A DNA stretch of 64,000 bases, taken from the NCBI GenBank assembly GCA_963741845.1, contig CAVUJV010000033.1:310001-374000 (forward strand). Reading direction: 5' to 3'. Both the position numbers and the translations under genes were made by a program. The DNA comes from Roseiarcus sp963741845. Lineage in GTDB: Bacteria > Pseudomonadota > Alphaproteobacteria > Rhizobiales > Beijerinckiaceae. Positions 7,599 to 18,047 of the stretch are shown here, piece after piece (the first letter of the stretch is position 1; the number at the start of each line of letters is the position of its first letter). The notes beneath the pieces were generated by a model. The model saw only the letters and a list, made by a program, of their open reading frames with translations, searched no databases and was not told the DNA's origin.

Positions 7599-10500
7599 AT
7601 GGAGATCACGCCCCGTCGCGCGAGGGGCCCGGCACGGGCGTTGTTTCTCGTCGCGGGCCTCGTCCTGGTTGCGCTTGGGGCGTTCTTCACGGTCTGGGAG
7701 CGCGCGCCGATCCCGGCGGCCGTCGCGGGCGCCGCTGGACTCTGCGCCCTTCGCCGCGCCTATGCGGAACGGTCGTGCTCGCCGCTTCTGATCGCGCTCG
7801 ACGCGGCGGCCTTCGCGCTTCTCGCGTATCAAAGAAACGACGCGCTCGGCTTCTGGCAGCTTCCCGGTCCCTGGGCGGATGTGTTCCGCGTCAATTTCGC
7901 CGGCTCGATCATCGCGCTGACCTTCTATCTCTCGGGCTCTGTCTATGCCCTCGTCGCGGCCGCGCGAGGGCTGCGGCTCATCGAGGGCGTCGGCCTGATC
8001 GCCACGCCCTACCTCTTCAATTTCCTGGTGCTGCTCTCGGCCGACTGGCACATGGCCGAGATCGGCGCCTTCGTGACCGCGCATGCGCCGCTGCCGTTCC
8101 AGGCGCAGGCGGCGATCGGCCGGGCGATCGTGCTGTTCTTTCTCGGCGAAGCGCTGCTTCTGATCGTCTGCCTCGTCGCCGTCGATCAGTTGCCCATTCG
8201 CGCGCGCTCGCATTTCGTCGTCGCGCTCGCCGCCGTTTTTGCAGCGCTCACCCCGCATATCGCCGATGCGGCGACCTGGGTGACGAACCCGCTGCTCGCG
8301 ATCGTGTTTTCGGCCGCCTGCGCGGCGCTCGCACAGGGCGGCCTGTGGGCGATCGTCTATCTGATGACCGGCCTCGTGCTCGACTGGCTCGGCGGGAGGC
8401 CGCCGCGCTTCGACGCGCTCTGGGGGCACTGGCGGACCGGACTTATCAAGGGCGCGATCTACGGCGCGCTCTTCATGGGCTTTGTCCTGATCACCGCCTT
8501 CGTGCTGCGCCTGCCGGGCGCCGAGGCGACGCTCAGTCGATTTCGCGCTTGTCTCCGGCCCGCTGCTGGGCGCGCTGCTCTTTCCGCTCGGCGCAACCGT
8601 CGTCGGGAGCGCCGATGGCACGCCGCCTTTCTTCGGCCGTCTCGCCGCGGCCTATCGCAATCGTCGCTCGTCCGTTCGCGGGCTCGTGGTGGGACTGGGG
8701 CTCGCGCTCGCCTATGAGGCCAATCTCGCGGCCTATGACGGCGGAGCGCGGTTTCTCTTCATGTTCGTCGTTGGCGCGCTGGCCTATGGCGGCGTCGATC
8801 TCGCCTGCGACGTAAGGAGGATCGCCTCGGGCCAGCGGCGGAAGTTCGAGACCTGGCGGATTTACGCGCTTGGGTTTCTGCTCGGCGGGATCGTGGCCGG
8901 CGCGTTCGGCTGGTACTTCGACCCGCCGCAGATTCAGGTCGTCGTCGCGAAATTCTGGTCCTACGCCGCGGTCGACTATCGCCTCGCCGGACGGCCGGTC
9001 AGCGATTTCGTGACGTATCCGATCTTCAACAAATATGGGATGGTCAATCTTGGGGCGGTCCCCGGCGGCGTCCGGCTCTTCTGGGCGGAGTCGGTCGCGG
9101 GCGTCATCAACTGGTCGCTGGCCGCGCCGCTCTTCTCGATCAATTACGTGCTGCTCGACGCGGCGCTCAGGCGTTCGCTGCGGCCGATCAAGAACCTCTT
9201 CAGCCCGGATGGCGTCGAGATCCTGGTCGAGCAGGCGGTGCGGGTCCTCCGCTGGGGCCTCTGGATGGCGCCGATCATCAACTCGTTCCTGCGCCAGTCG
9301 CCGGATCCGAGCTGGTACAATCAAGACGGCGCTGTGCGCTCGGCGGTCGTGATCGCGGAGCAGGCCGTGCAGCCGGCGGCGGACTACCGCCGCTTCAGCC
9401 TGCTGATTTTCCTCGGGCTCCTCGCCTACGACTGGCTGCGCGTCTTCATCTGGTTCGACCATATGGGCCTGAGGGTCGCGAGCCTCGTCAATCTGTCTTT
9501 CCTCGGCGGCGACCGGGCGGACGAAGCGGCGGCCCGCTTCATCGGCCACAAGGGGCGCACGCGGGCCATTCCCGACGGCATCCGGCGTTTCGGCACCTGG
9601 GCGCCGCTGATGATCCCCTTCTACATTCCTCGCGGCACGGAATGGGATTACGCGTGGAACGGGGCCGAGACGCTCGCCAGGGGCGCGGCGCCCATGCCGG
9701 AGCCCGTGCGGATTCTCGGCTTCGCCTATGGCGCGGCGGTCGCCCTGATGCTGGCCGGCGCCGCGGCCTTTGTCACGACCGTGACGCGCAGGGGCGCGCG
9801 GGGCCCGTGGCTCGAAGGCGCGCCGCGTGAACTGAGGAGAAGGCCGGACCGCCTGATGCTGAACAATGGCGCGGTCGGGATGGAGATCCGCCGCGACGGC
9901 CGCAGCGCCGCCTTCGTGCTCGGCGCGGAGCGGGGCGGGGCGCAGATCGACTTCTACCGCCGTCCGCTCGAGCCGCTGCAGGCGCGCGGCCATTTCTTCT
10001 ACGTGAGCGAGGAGGGCGAGGCGCCGTGGTCGATCGGCTTCGAGCCGGCCCGCCGCGCGGGGCGCTACCGCATCGAGGAGCCGGGCTTCAACCGCATCGC
10101 CATCGTTCACGATTTCAACGGGATCGAAGCCCGCATGGAGATCGCGCCCGATCCCCGGCAGGCCGCGATCCTCTCGTGGCGCATCCGCCTCAGGGACACG
10201 AGCGGCCGGCCGCGCCGGCTTCGACTGACGAGCTTCTGCGAGGTCGCCGGACACGAGACCGCGGCCTATGCGCGCGACCTCGATTTCGCGGGCATGCATG
10301 TCGAGACGATCTTCGTGCGCGCGCTGAATACGATCTTCGCGCGGAACCGGCTTTTGCGCTCGGCGCGCGCCGACCGGGGCGAGACCTCGTTCTTCTCCGT
10401 GAAGCCGGGAACGGGCGCCGAACTCGTCGGCTACGAGGATTCGCGCACCCGCTTCCTCGGCGAGGGCTCGCTTTCGGCGCCGACCGGCTGCGAGCCCTGG

Positions 10501-13032
10501 CGCTGGCGCAAGCTCGACGACGAAGGCAAGCTCTGGACCTTCGATCCCGCCGCCAGCTTCACGCTCGACGTCACGCTCGACGCCAACGGCGCCGCCGAGG
10601 CCGAGTTCGTCGTCGGCCGGTCCGACAACAATGTCTGGGCGGCCGAGCTTGTCGCGAAGCGCCTCGGCCTGCCGCCGATCTCCGAGGCCGACGTCAAGAC
10701 GCGCTTCTATGAGACCCGCGCCGTCGAGCCCTCGCACGCCCTGCCGACGCGCTGGCCCTTCGCCTTCTCCGGGGACGGCAAGGCGTTGCGCCTGACGCAT
10801 CGCACCCCGCGCCCGTGGGCGCATGTGATGGCGAACGAGCTTGGCATGGCGACCATGGTCTCGAACGACGGCGAGGTCTTCTCCGCTTTCGCCAACGCCC
10901 GCCAGAACGCGCTGACCGCCTTCCAGTTCGACAGCGCGACCGTCGTGCAGCCGGGGCAGATCGTTTATCTGCGCGACCTCGACAGCGGCGAGACGGACGC
11001 GCCCGGCTTCACGCCGTTCCAGCGCGAGAGCGAGGCTTACGAAGCCGTTTACGAGCCGGGCGTCGCGACCTTCACGAAGACGCGCGCCGGCCTCGCCACC
11101 GAATATGTGATCTTCGCGCCGCCCGACCGGCCCTGCGATATCCGCCTGCTGACGCTGAAGAATGTCGGCGACAGACCGCGGCGGCTGCGTATCGTTCCCT
11201 TCTTCGACATCGCGCTCGAAGAGAGCCCGAACGAGAGCGTCAGCAAGATCGACGAGGAGACTGTCGGGGGGACGCTGATCTTCCGCAATCCGGGCAACGA
11301 TTTCGAGCGTGGCTTCGCCTTCGCGGTGACGAGCATGGAGGCGCCGACGACGGAGACGGTCCGCGCCCGCTTCTTCGGCGGGCCGGGGCGCGAGATCCAT
11401 ACGCCGGTCATGGTCGAGACCGGGAGGCCCGACGGGGCCGCGCGCGACGACGGGCGGCGGGTCGCGGCTTTCGCCGGCGAGATCGCGCTCGATCCGGGCG
11501 AGGAGACGACGATCGCGATCGCCATCGGCCAGACCGCGAGCCGGAAGGACGCGCTGGCCCAGGCCGCGCGGATTTCCGTCGAAGAAGCGCGCGCGGCGCT
11601 CGCAGCCACCCGCGCCTCATGGGCCGAACGTCTCGGCAAGGTCGAAATTCGCACCAACCGGCCGGACTTCGACCGCCTCGTCAACACCTGGCTGCCGTAT
11701 CAGCTCTACGCCTCGCGTCTCTGGGGCCGTATCGGACCGAATCAGCGGGGCGGGGCGACCGGCTACCGCGATCAGTTGCAGGACGTGTTGCCGCTCATGC
11801 TTCTGGAGCCGCGGCTCGCGCGCGCCCAGATCGTGCTGCACGCGGGTCAGCAGTTCCGCGAGGGCGACGTGCTCAAATGGTGGCACCGGGCGCCGGGCGG
11901 CGGCACGGGGCTCGGGCAGCGCACCAAGGCGAGCGATCCGCATCTCTGGCTCCCTTACGTGCTCGAGCGCTACCTGCGCCAGACCGGGGACGCGACCGTC
12001 CTCGACGAAGTGACGCCCTTCCTCGAAGGCCCGGCGGTTCCGAGGCGCGAGGAGACGCTGGTCGTCATTCCGCGCGTTTCGCGCGAGACCGCGACGGTCT
12101 ACGAGCATGCGAAGCTCACCATCGAATTCACGCTCCGTCACCTCGGCGCGAACGGCCTGCCGCTCCTGAGGGCCGGCGACTGGAACGACGGCATCGACAT
12201 GCTCGGACGCCGCGACATCGGGACGAGCGTCTGGATGGGCTTCTTCCTCGCCAATGTGCTCGACGGCTTCACGGCCGTCGCGCGGCGCAAGGGCGACGAG
12301 GCTTTCGCCGCGCGCTGCGAGGCGGCGCTCGCCGGACAGCGCAAGGCGCTCGAATCCGGCTGGCGAGGCGATCATTACATTCTGGATTTCGCGGACGACG
12401 GGCAGGAGCTCGCGGTTCGGAACGCGATGACGGCGGGCTGGGCGGCCTGGTCGGGCGCCTGCGGGGACGACCGGGCGCTGGAGGCCGTCGAGGGCGGCTT
12501 GAAGGGCATCGAGCGGCCCGACCGCATCCTGCTCATGGAAACGCCGTTCTACGAGCATTCCCAGCCTTATCCCGGCCGAATTGCGGACTATCCGCCCGGC
12601 GTGCGCGAAAACGGCGGCCAGTACAGCCACGGCGCCTCCTGGATCGTCGATGGCTTCGTGCGGCTGGCCGAGCGGGCGAGGGCGCGGGGCGAGGCGGAGA
12701 AAGCCGCGCGGCTCTCCGCGCGCGCCTTCGAGATTTACCAGAAGATCTCGCCGCTCGGGAAAACGGACCCGGAAACCATCGCGGTCTATGGGCTCGTCCC
12801 GATCCAGCAGCCGGCCGACATCTACGACGGCTGGGGGCACGGAGGGCGGGGAGGCTGGTCCTGGTACACGGGCTCGGCCGCGCGGATGCTGTCGGCGGCC
12901 TACGGACTGATAGGGATCGAGGAAGAGGGCGGACAACTCGCGCTGCGCGCCGACCTGTTCGAGCCGAAGGGCGAATTGCGGGTCGAATTGGTTCGCATTG
13001 GCGACCGCGTCTGGCGGCGGGAGCCGGCCTAG
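7599..13032 (+). CDS. Giant GH94/GT36-type membrane glycoside phosphorylase-like protein (frameshifted)
   Basis: The restored chain is about 1810 residues. Residues 1 to about 720 are a hydrophobic multi-helix region. Two beta-sandwich segments follow (LMLNNGAVGMEIRRDG; later MANELGMATMVSNDGEVFS). The C-terminus is an (alpha/alpha)6 barrel with GYRDQLQDVLPLM and the catalytic Asp motif RAGDWNDGIDM (Asp codon near 12178), as in GH94 phosphorylases and the C-terminus of cyclic beta-1,2-glucan synthases. A GT84 domain is not evident. The substrate is unknown; beta-glucan chain-length control or turnover is an inference. The frame switches by net +1 between 8532 and 8540: upstream LPGAEATL and downstream VDFALVSGPLLGALL join sensibly, with open frame on both sides. 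Confidence 0.8.
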
Positions 13033-13251
13033 CTGCGAGACGGAACGGAAACGCGCGATTTGACAGAAGCAGAACGCCCGAAATCGTGACGTTTCGCCGC
13101 GGGGTTTGAAAAACCGGCTTTCTTAAGCTTTGAGCGAAGGAAGCGCCCAAAAGGAAAGCGTGCGCGTTGCGGCCCCCGCGAGTTTCTGGCAAGAGGCGGC
13201 CCATAAATCATGGCCGCGAAGCGCGGCTCAAGACATCAGGGGGCGTACGCC

Positions 13252-15381
13252 ATGCTGTTGGGGTTGATTATCGTCTGTGGACTGCTGTCCATCGTGTACG
13301 GCGTGTACACGGTCAACAGCCTGATGGCGGCCGACGCCGGCACGGCGCGGATGCAGGAGATATCCGGCGCCGTAGCGGAAGGCGCCCAAGCCTATCTGAA
13401 ACGCCAGTACACGACGATCGCCGGCGTCGGCGCGGTCGTATTCATCATTCTGGGCCTGCTCCTCTCCTGGACGGTCGCCATCGGCTTCGCGGTCGGCGCG
13501 ATTCTCTCCGGCGCGGCCGGCTTCATCGGCATGAACGTATCGGTGCGCGCGAATGTCCGCACGGCTCAGGCTGCGACGAAGTCGCTCGCCGGCGGCCTCG
13601 ACATCGCCTTCCGGTCGGGCGCGGTGACCGGGCTTCTGGTCGCGGGTCTCGCGCTCCTTGGCGTCACCTGCTATTTCGGCTTTCTGACGGTCGTTCTCGG
13701 TCATGCGCCTTCCGACCGCATTGTGATCGACGCGCTGGTCGCGCTCGGCTTCGGCGCTTCGCTCATCTCGATCTTCGCCCGTCTCGGCGGCGGCATCTTC
13801 ACCAAGGGCGCGGACGTCGGCGCCGACCTCGTCGGCAAGGTCGAGGCGGGAATTCCCGAGGACGATCCTCGCAATCCAGCCACCATCGCGGACAACGTCG
13901 GCGACAATGTCGGCGACTGCGCGGGCATGGCGGCGGACCTGTTCGAGACTTACGCCGTGACGGTCGTCGCGACGATGGTGCTCGCCTCGATCTTCTTCGC
14001 GGGCGGGCCCGCGCTGCTTCCGACCATGATGTATCCGCTCGCGATCTGCGCCGCGTGCATCGTGACGTCGATCGTCGGCACCTTCTTCGTCAAACTCGGC
14101 GCGAACAACTCCATCATGGGCGCGCTCTACAAGGGGCTGATTGCGACGGGTGTGCTGTCCATCGTCGGGCTCGCCATCGCGACGCAGTTCGTCGTCGGCT
14201 GGGGCGACGTCGGAACGGTCGCAGGCGCCGTCGTCACCGGCAAGAACCTGTTCATCTGCGGCCTCGTGGGCCTTGTGGTGACCGGGCTCATCGTCGTCAT
14301 CACCGAATATTACACCGGCACGGGCAAGCGCCCGGTCGTCTCGATCGCCCAGGCCTCGGTCACCGGCCACGGCACGAACGTCATCCAGGGTCTGGCGGTC
14401 TCGCTCGAATCGACCGCGCTGCCGGCGCTCGTCATCGTCGCGGGCATCGTTGCGACCTACCAGCTCGCGGGCCTCTTCGGCACCGCGATCGCGGTCACGA
14501 CCATGCTCGGCCTCGCCGGCATGATCGTCGCGCTGGACGCCTTCGGCCCGGTCACGGACAACGCGGGCGGCATCGCCGAAATGGCCGGTCTTCCGAAGGA
14601 AGTGCGCCAGTCGACGGACGCGCTCGACGCGGTCGGCAACACGACCAAGGCGGTGACCAAGGGCTACGCGATCGGTTCGGCGGGCCTCGGCGCGCTCGTA
14701 TTGTTCGCGGCCTATACGAACGACATCAAGCACTTCACCGAGACCGGGGCGGCCTATTTCAAGGACGTCGGCGTGGTGTCGTTCGATCTTTCGAACCCTT
14801 ACGTCGTCGCGGGCCTCATCTTCGGCGGCATGATCCCGTACCTCTTCGGCGGCATCGCGATGACGGCGGTCGGCCGCGCGGCGGGTTCGGTCGTTGTCGA
14901 GGTCCGGCGCCAGTTCAAGGAAATGCCCGGCATCATGAACGGCACGCAGCGGCCCGACTATGGGCGCGCTGTCGACCTGCTGACGAAGGCGGCGATCCGG
15001 GAAATGATCATCCCCTCGCTCCTGCCGGTGCTCGCGCCTTTCGTCGTCTATTTCGGCGCGCTGTGGATCTCGGGCTCCAAGGCCAACGCCTTCGCGGCGC
15101 TCGGCGCTTCGCTGCTCGGCGTCATCGTCAACGGCCTCTTCGTCGCGATCTCGATGACCTCGGGCGGCGGCGCGTGGGACAACGCCAAGAAGAGCTTCGA
15201 GGACGGCTTCACCGACAAGGACGGCGTCAAGCACTTCAAGGGCTCGGAGGCGCACAAGGCCTCCGTCACCGGCGACACCGTCGGCGACCCCTACAAGGAC
15301 ACGGCTGGTCCGGCGGTCAATCCGGCGATCAAGATCACCAACATCGTCGCGCTGCTCCTGCTCGCGATCCTCGCGCACTGA
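13252..15381 (+). CDS. hppA: K+-independent membrane H+-translocating pyrophosphatase
   Basis: This integral membrane pump (709 residues) hydrolyses pyrophosphate and exports protons. Motifs: the substrate loop DVGADLVGKVEAGIPEDDPR, the acidic DNVGDNVGDCAGMAADLFE, and DAFGPVTDNAGGIAEM. The K+-dependence site reads GNTTKA; Lys there marks the K+-independent class, where K+-dependent pumps have Ala. The start at 13252 is chosen because AGGGGG lies about 8 nt upstream and MLLGLIIVCG opens the first helix. An ATG at 13210 would add 14 hydrophilic residues. It is a monocistronic unit closed by the terminator at 15399. Confidence 0.95.
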   Translation: MLLGLIIVCGLLSIVYGVYTVNSLMAADAGTARMQEISGAVAEGAQAYLKRQYTTIAGVGAVVFIILGLLLSWTVAIGFAVGAILSGAAGFIGMNVSVRANVRTAQAATKSLAGGLDIAFRSGAVTGLLVAGLALLGVTCYFGFLTVVLGHAPSDRIVIDALVALGFGASLISIFARLGGGIFTKGADVGADLVGKVEAGIPEDDPRNPATIADNVGDNVGDCAGMAADLFETYAVTVVATMVLASIFFAGGPALLPTMMYPLAICAACIVTSIVGTFFVKLGANNSIMGALYKGLIATGVLSIVGLAIATQFVVGWGDVGTVAGAVVTGKNLFICGLVGLVVTGLIVVITEYYTGTGKRPVVSIAQASVTGHGTNVIQGLAVSLESTALPALVIVAGIVATYQLAGLFGTAIAVTTMLGLAGMIVALDAFGPVTDNAGGIAEMAGLPKEVRQSTDALDAVGNTTKAVTKGYAIGSAGLGALVLFAAYTNDIKHFTETGAAYFKDVGVVSFDLSNPYVVAGLIFGGMIPYLFGGIAMTAVGRAAGSVVVEVRRQFKEMPGIMNGTQRPDYGRAVDLLTKAAIREMIIPSLLPVLAPFVVYFGALWISGSKANAFAALGASLLGVIVNGLFVAISMTSGGGAWDNAKKSFEDGFTDKDGVKHFKGSEAHKASVTGDTVGDPYKDTAGPAVNPAIKITNIVALLLLAILAH

Positions 15382-15398
15382 GATCGGCGGGGCGCAAG

Positions 15399-15433
15399 AA
15401 AAAGGGCGGGAGCAATCCCGCCCTTTTTGTTTT
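15399..15433. terminator. Bidirectional intrinsic terminator between hppA and bamE
   Basis: A perfect 13-bp stem (AAAAAGGGCGGGA at 15399-15411 with its complement at 15416-15428) has a GCAA tetraloop of the stable GNRA type. A T-rich run follows on the plus strand, and the A-run on the left gives a T-run on the minus strand. It sits between the convergent hppA and bamE genes and should stop both. Confidence 0.92.
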
Positions 15434-15485
15434 GTGTCGAAGCCTGTTGCGCCGCGTAAACGCGCGCGCGGCCTTTGCCGCCGCT

Positions 15486-15959
15486 TCAGATCGGGCTGAA
15501 CTTGAACAACCCGCCCATGATGTTGCGCAGGAAGTCGGGCTCGTCGCCGCCGGTCGGGGTCGTCCGCGACACATAGTCGAACACCTTGCCGTCCTTCAGC
15601 CCGTAGTTGGCGATGCGCTCGACTTTGCCGTTCTTGTCGAAATAGATCGCGAGCACATGCTGATCCGAGGTCTGGAGCGGCATGAAGGCGAGGGATCGGT
15701 GCATCTTCTGCCCGATATAATACCAGGCGTCGCCGCCGACCGTGGAGGTCGTCGAGGGCGTGCCCATGATGTTGAGGGCTTCCGGCTTGGTCGTCGCGCC
15801 GATCTTGAGCTGGGAAAGCGATTGCTCGTCGACCTGATAGCCGCGGTCGAAATCGCCGTTGTAGCCGACACAGCCCGACATCAAGGCGCCGAGGCCGAGG
15901 GCCGCGCCCAACGTCGCGGCGCGCACGCCCTGCCTTCGGCCCAACGCGCGCTTCTTCAT
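15486..15959 (-). CDS. bamE: Outer membrane assembly lipoprotein BamE (SmpA/OmlA)
   Basis: This small lipoprotein of the BAM complex helps insert outer-membrane proteins. A lipobox (LGALMSGC) ends the signal sequence. The mature domain has the BamE pattern: a conserved LSQLKIGATTKPEALNIMGT segment, the strand DAWYYIGQ and the final strands around LAIYFDKNGKVERIANYGL. The start at 15959 (MKKRALG) is supported by GGAGAGG 6 nt upstream; an in-frame ATG at 15983 lacks this. It is convergent with hppA and divergent from the ubiquinol-cytochrome chaperone gene, which is the usual alphaproteobacterial neighbour. Confidence 0.92.
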   Translation of the reverse strand: MKKRALGRRQGVRAATLGAALGLGALMSGCVGYNGDFDRGYQVDEQSLSQLKIGATTKPEALNIMGTPSTTSTVGGDAWYYIGQKMHRSLAFMPLQTSDQHVLAIYFDKNGKVERIANYGLKDGKVFDYVSRTTPTGGDEPDFLRNIMGGLFKFSPI

Positions 15960-16023
15960 CAAAGACCTCTCCGACTGCCTCAAGCCCTTTTCCCTTGCCA
16001 GTTCGACCGCGGATGCCTAACCC

Positions 16024-16638
16024 ATGCCGGCAAACAAAGGCAAGGCGCCTTCGCCGGCGCGTTGCGAGCAACTGCCGAGACGGTCCTTGATCCTTGCCCG
16101 ATGGCGCGCGCGGCGCGCGAGCCTTACTCTCATTGAGGAGTTTCGCGGCGAGATCGTGGCGGCCGCGCGCCGTCCGATGCTCTACGAAACGCTCGGCGCG
16201 CCGGACCGGATCGACGGCCGGTTCGAGCTGCTGACGCTCCACGCGGGTCTCGCGCTGCAGCGGCTCGCGACGCTCGGGGGGCTCGCGGACGACATCGCGC
16301 AGGACCTCGTCAACAGCCTTTTCCTCCACTTCGACGATACGCTGCGGGAGATCGGTCTCTCCGACGTTTCGGTGGCGCGCCGGCTCAAGAAGATCAAGAC
16401 CGCCTTCTACGGCCGCAATGCGGCCTACGCCAGGGCGCTGGCGTCCGGTTCGCAAGCCGAGCTCGCGGCGGCGCTCCAGCGCAACGTCTATGGCGGCGAT
16501 CCCGCCGCCGCGCCGAAGGCGGCCGCGCTCGCCGACTATGTCGCCTCGCTCGAGGCGGCGCTCGCCGCGATCCCGCTCGAAACCTTCGCGACCGGCCAGT
16601 TCCGCTTTCCGGAAGGCCGTCCGCCGCCCGGAGTTTGA
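16024..16638 (+). CDS. Ubiquinol-cytochrome c chaperone family protein (CBP3/UQCC1-like)
   Basis: The conserved core runs from IVAAARRPMLYETLGAPDRIDGRFELLTLHAGLALQRL to LFLHFDDTLREIGLSDVSVARRLKKIKTAFYGR, which matches the CBP3/UQCC1 family. Its mitochondrial members support assembly of cytochrome b into the bc1 complex; the bacterial role is by analogy. Homology starts about 30 residues into the chain. The true start may therefore be a TTG at 16087 rather than ATG 16024; neither has a strong ribosome-binding site. It is followed after 3 bp by the DUF177 gene, a standard alphaproteobacterial pair, and precedes plsX-fabH. Confidence 0.85.
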   Translation: MPANKGKAPSPARCEQLPRRSLILARWRARRASLTLIEEFRGEIVAAARRPMLYETLGAPDRIDGRFELLTLHAGLALQRLATLGGLADDIAQDLVNSLFLHFDDTLREIGLSDVSVARRLKKIKTAFYGRNAAYARALASGSQAELAAALQRNVYGGDPAAAPKAAALADYVASLEAALAAIPLETFATGQFRFPEGRPPPGV

Positions 16639-16641
16639 ACC

Positions 16642-17172
16642 ATGTCCGACCCCTTCAGCCGAATCGTGCGAGTCGACGCGCTTCCGCCGGAAGGACAGAC
16701 TTTCGAGCTGGAAGCGAGCCCGGCCGAGCGCGAGGCGCTTGCCGAATCCTACAAGCTGCCCTCGATCGAAGCCCTGCGCGCCACGCTGACGGTGAAGCGC
16801 GCCGCAGGCGGCGGCGCCCGGGTGCGGGGGGCGGTTCACGGCGAACTGACCCAGACCTGCGTCGTCTCGCTGGAGCCTTTTCCCGCGAATGTCGAGGCGG
16901 ACGTCGACGTGCGCTTCGCCCCGCCCGCGGAAGAGAAGCCCGGCCGCCGCCCGTCCGAGGAGCCGCTCACGGTCTCGATGGAGGAGGACGAGCCGGACCC
17001 GCTGATCGACGGGAAGATCGACCTCGGCGCGCTCGCCGCGGAGTTCTTCGCCCTCGGACTCGACCCCTATCCGCGAAAGCCCGGCGCGACCTTCGAAGCG
17101 CCAACCGATGACACGCACGAGGCGTCGCCGTTCTCGGCGCTGGCCGAACGCGCCGAAAAGAGGCGCAATTGA
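16642..17172 (+). CDS. DUF177 / YceD family protein
   Basis: This 176-residue protein has the DUF177 pattern: an N-terminal segment ending near SIEALRATLTVKR, the strand pair VRGAVHGELTQTCVVSLEPF with the single conserved cysteine, and an acidic C-terminal part (DGKIDLGALAAEFFALGLDPYPRKPG). YceD homologues are linked to accumulation of 23S rRNA/large subunits, usually next to rpmF and plsX. Here rpmF is absent and a DUF1097 gene intervenes before plsX. Confidence 0.9.
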   Translation: MSDPFSRIVRVDALPPEGQTFELEASPAEREALAESYKLPSIEALRATLTVKRAAGGGARVRGAVHGELTQTCVVSLEPFPANVEADVDVRFAPPAEEKPGRRPSEEPLTVSMEEDEPDPLIDGKIDLGALAAEFFALGLDPYPRKPGATFEAPTDDTHEASPFSALAERAEKRRN

Positions 17173-17247
17173 GCCCTGCCTGATTAAATTGGCGGCATCA
17201 TTTCTTTTATTGCGCAGATTATGTGCACCATCTAATCTTCATTATGT

Positions 17248-17266
17248 CGGCGCCAAATTGGCGCCG
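17248..17266. repeat. 19-bp perfect inverted repeat upstream of the DUF1097 gene
   Basis: CGGCGCCAA and TTGGCGCCG flank a single A. It lies in an AT-rich 149-bp spacer between DUF177 and the DUF1097 gene, about 55 bp before the latter's start codon. The symmetry and the absence of a T-run fit an operator better than a terminator. No regulator gene is adjacent to suggest a binding protein. Confidence 0.45.
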
Positions 17267-17321
17267 GCACAAGAACCAGCGCGAAGCGCCCAGAAGCGCG
17301 CCTCGACAATGGGAGGAAACG

Positions 17322-17849
17322 ATGGATCTCATCACCGCGTTAGCGATCAGTATCGGCGTGCTTGGGGGGATTGCGACCTATGTGCTGCTGTCGCCAATCG
17401 GCTTTGGGCTGCAAATCTGGGTGGCGTTCATCGCTTGGGCGACATTCTACCATTGCGGAGGCAAGGAGGCCGGCTTCGGCAAGGCGCTGACCCACACGAT
17501 CTTCGGCGCGATCATGGGCTATATCGCGCTTTTGCTCGTCACCCAGGTCCCGCTCGGGAATGCGATCGGCGTCCCGCTATGGGCTGGCATCGCAGTCTTG
17601 ATCACGGTCTTCATTCTCGTCTACGCCGCCAAGCAGGCGAGCCTGAGCGACATTCCGGCCTCCGTCTATGGTTACGCGGCGATCGCGGGATTCGCTCTGG
17701 CCGGCAACAAGCTCGGCGCGGTGACGTCGCTCACGCTTGACAACCCGTTCATCAACACCGTTCTCTCATTGATCGTCGGCGCAGTCCTCGGCTACATCTC
17801 GCAGAAGATCGCCGTGGCGATTTCGAGCCCGGCCGCGGCGAGTCAATAG
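17322..17849 (+). CDS. DUF1097 family inner-membrane protein
   Basis: The protein has 175 residues with about five or six membrane segments: LITALAISIGVLGGIATYVL, LQIWVAFIAWATFYHCGG, LTHTIFGAIMGYIALLLV, IAVLITVFILVYAA, YGYAAIAGFAL and INTVLSLIVGAVLGYI. The 'W-x-A-F-I-A-W-A-x-F-x-x-x-G-G' stretch is characteristic of DUF1097. No function is known. A GGAGGAAACG box immediately precedes the ATG at 17322, so the longer upstream reading is not used. It sits inside the otherwise conserved DUF177-plsX-fabH order. Confidence 0.85.
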   Translation: MDLITALAISIGVLGGIATYVLLSPIGFGLQIWVAFIAWATFYHCGGKEAGFGKALTHTIFGAIMGYIALLLVTQVPLGNAIGVPLWAGIAVLITVFILVYAAKQASLSDIPASVYGYAAIAGFALAGNKLGAVTSLTLDNPFINTVLSLIVGAVLGYISQKIAVAISSPAAASQ

Positions 17850-17883
17850 TCGGCGGGGACACCATCGAACGTTGATGTCTTTC

Positions 17884-17909
17884 GATCCGCGCGCTCCGGT
17901 GCGCGGATC
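17884..17909. repeat. Hairpin between DUF1097 gene and plsX
   Basis: Nine-base arms GATCCGCGC and GCGCGGATC enclose an 8-nt loop in the 198-bp gap before plsX. There is no T-tract. It could be a weak or rho-assisted terminator for the DUF1097 gene or part of the plsX leader. Confidence 0.4.
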
Positions 17910-18047
17910 GGGTTCGGCGATGCGCAGGCCGCCTGGCGGCGACAGGCGGGCGTTGCCTTGTGCGCCGAAGCGGGTATTGTCCCGGCGCGCCGGGCCCCGC
18001 CCGAGCACTGCCCCACGCGTTCGGAATTTGCGCGGTCGGACGAGGGA

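Noticed and set aside
8533..11400. Very long minus-strand open frame (955 residues) opposite the GH94 gene
   Set aside because: Arginine/aspartate-rich low-complexity translation with no family pattern; a shadow of the high-GC codon bias of the plus-strand gene.
13228..17118. 1296-residue minus-strand open frame and 989-residue plus frame over hppA and bamE
   Set aside because: Both run through well-defined genes in other frames and have biased, unfamiliar composition.
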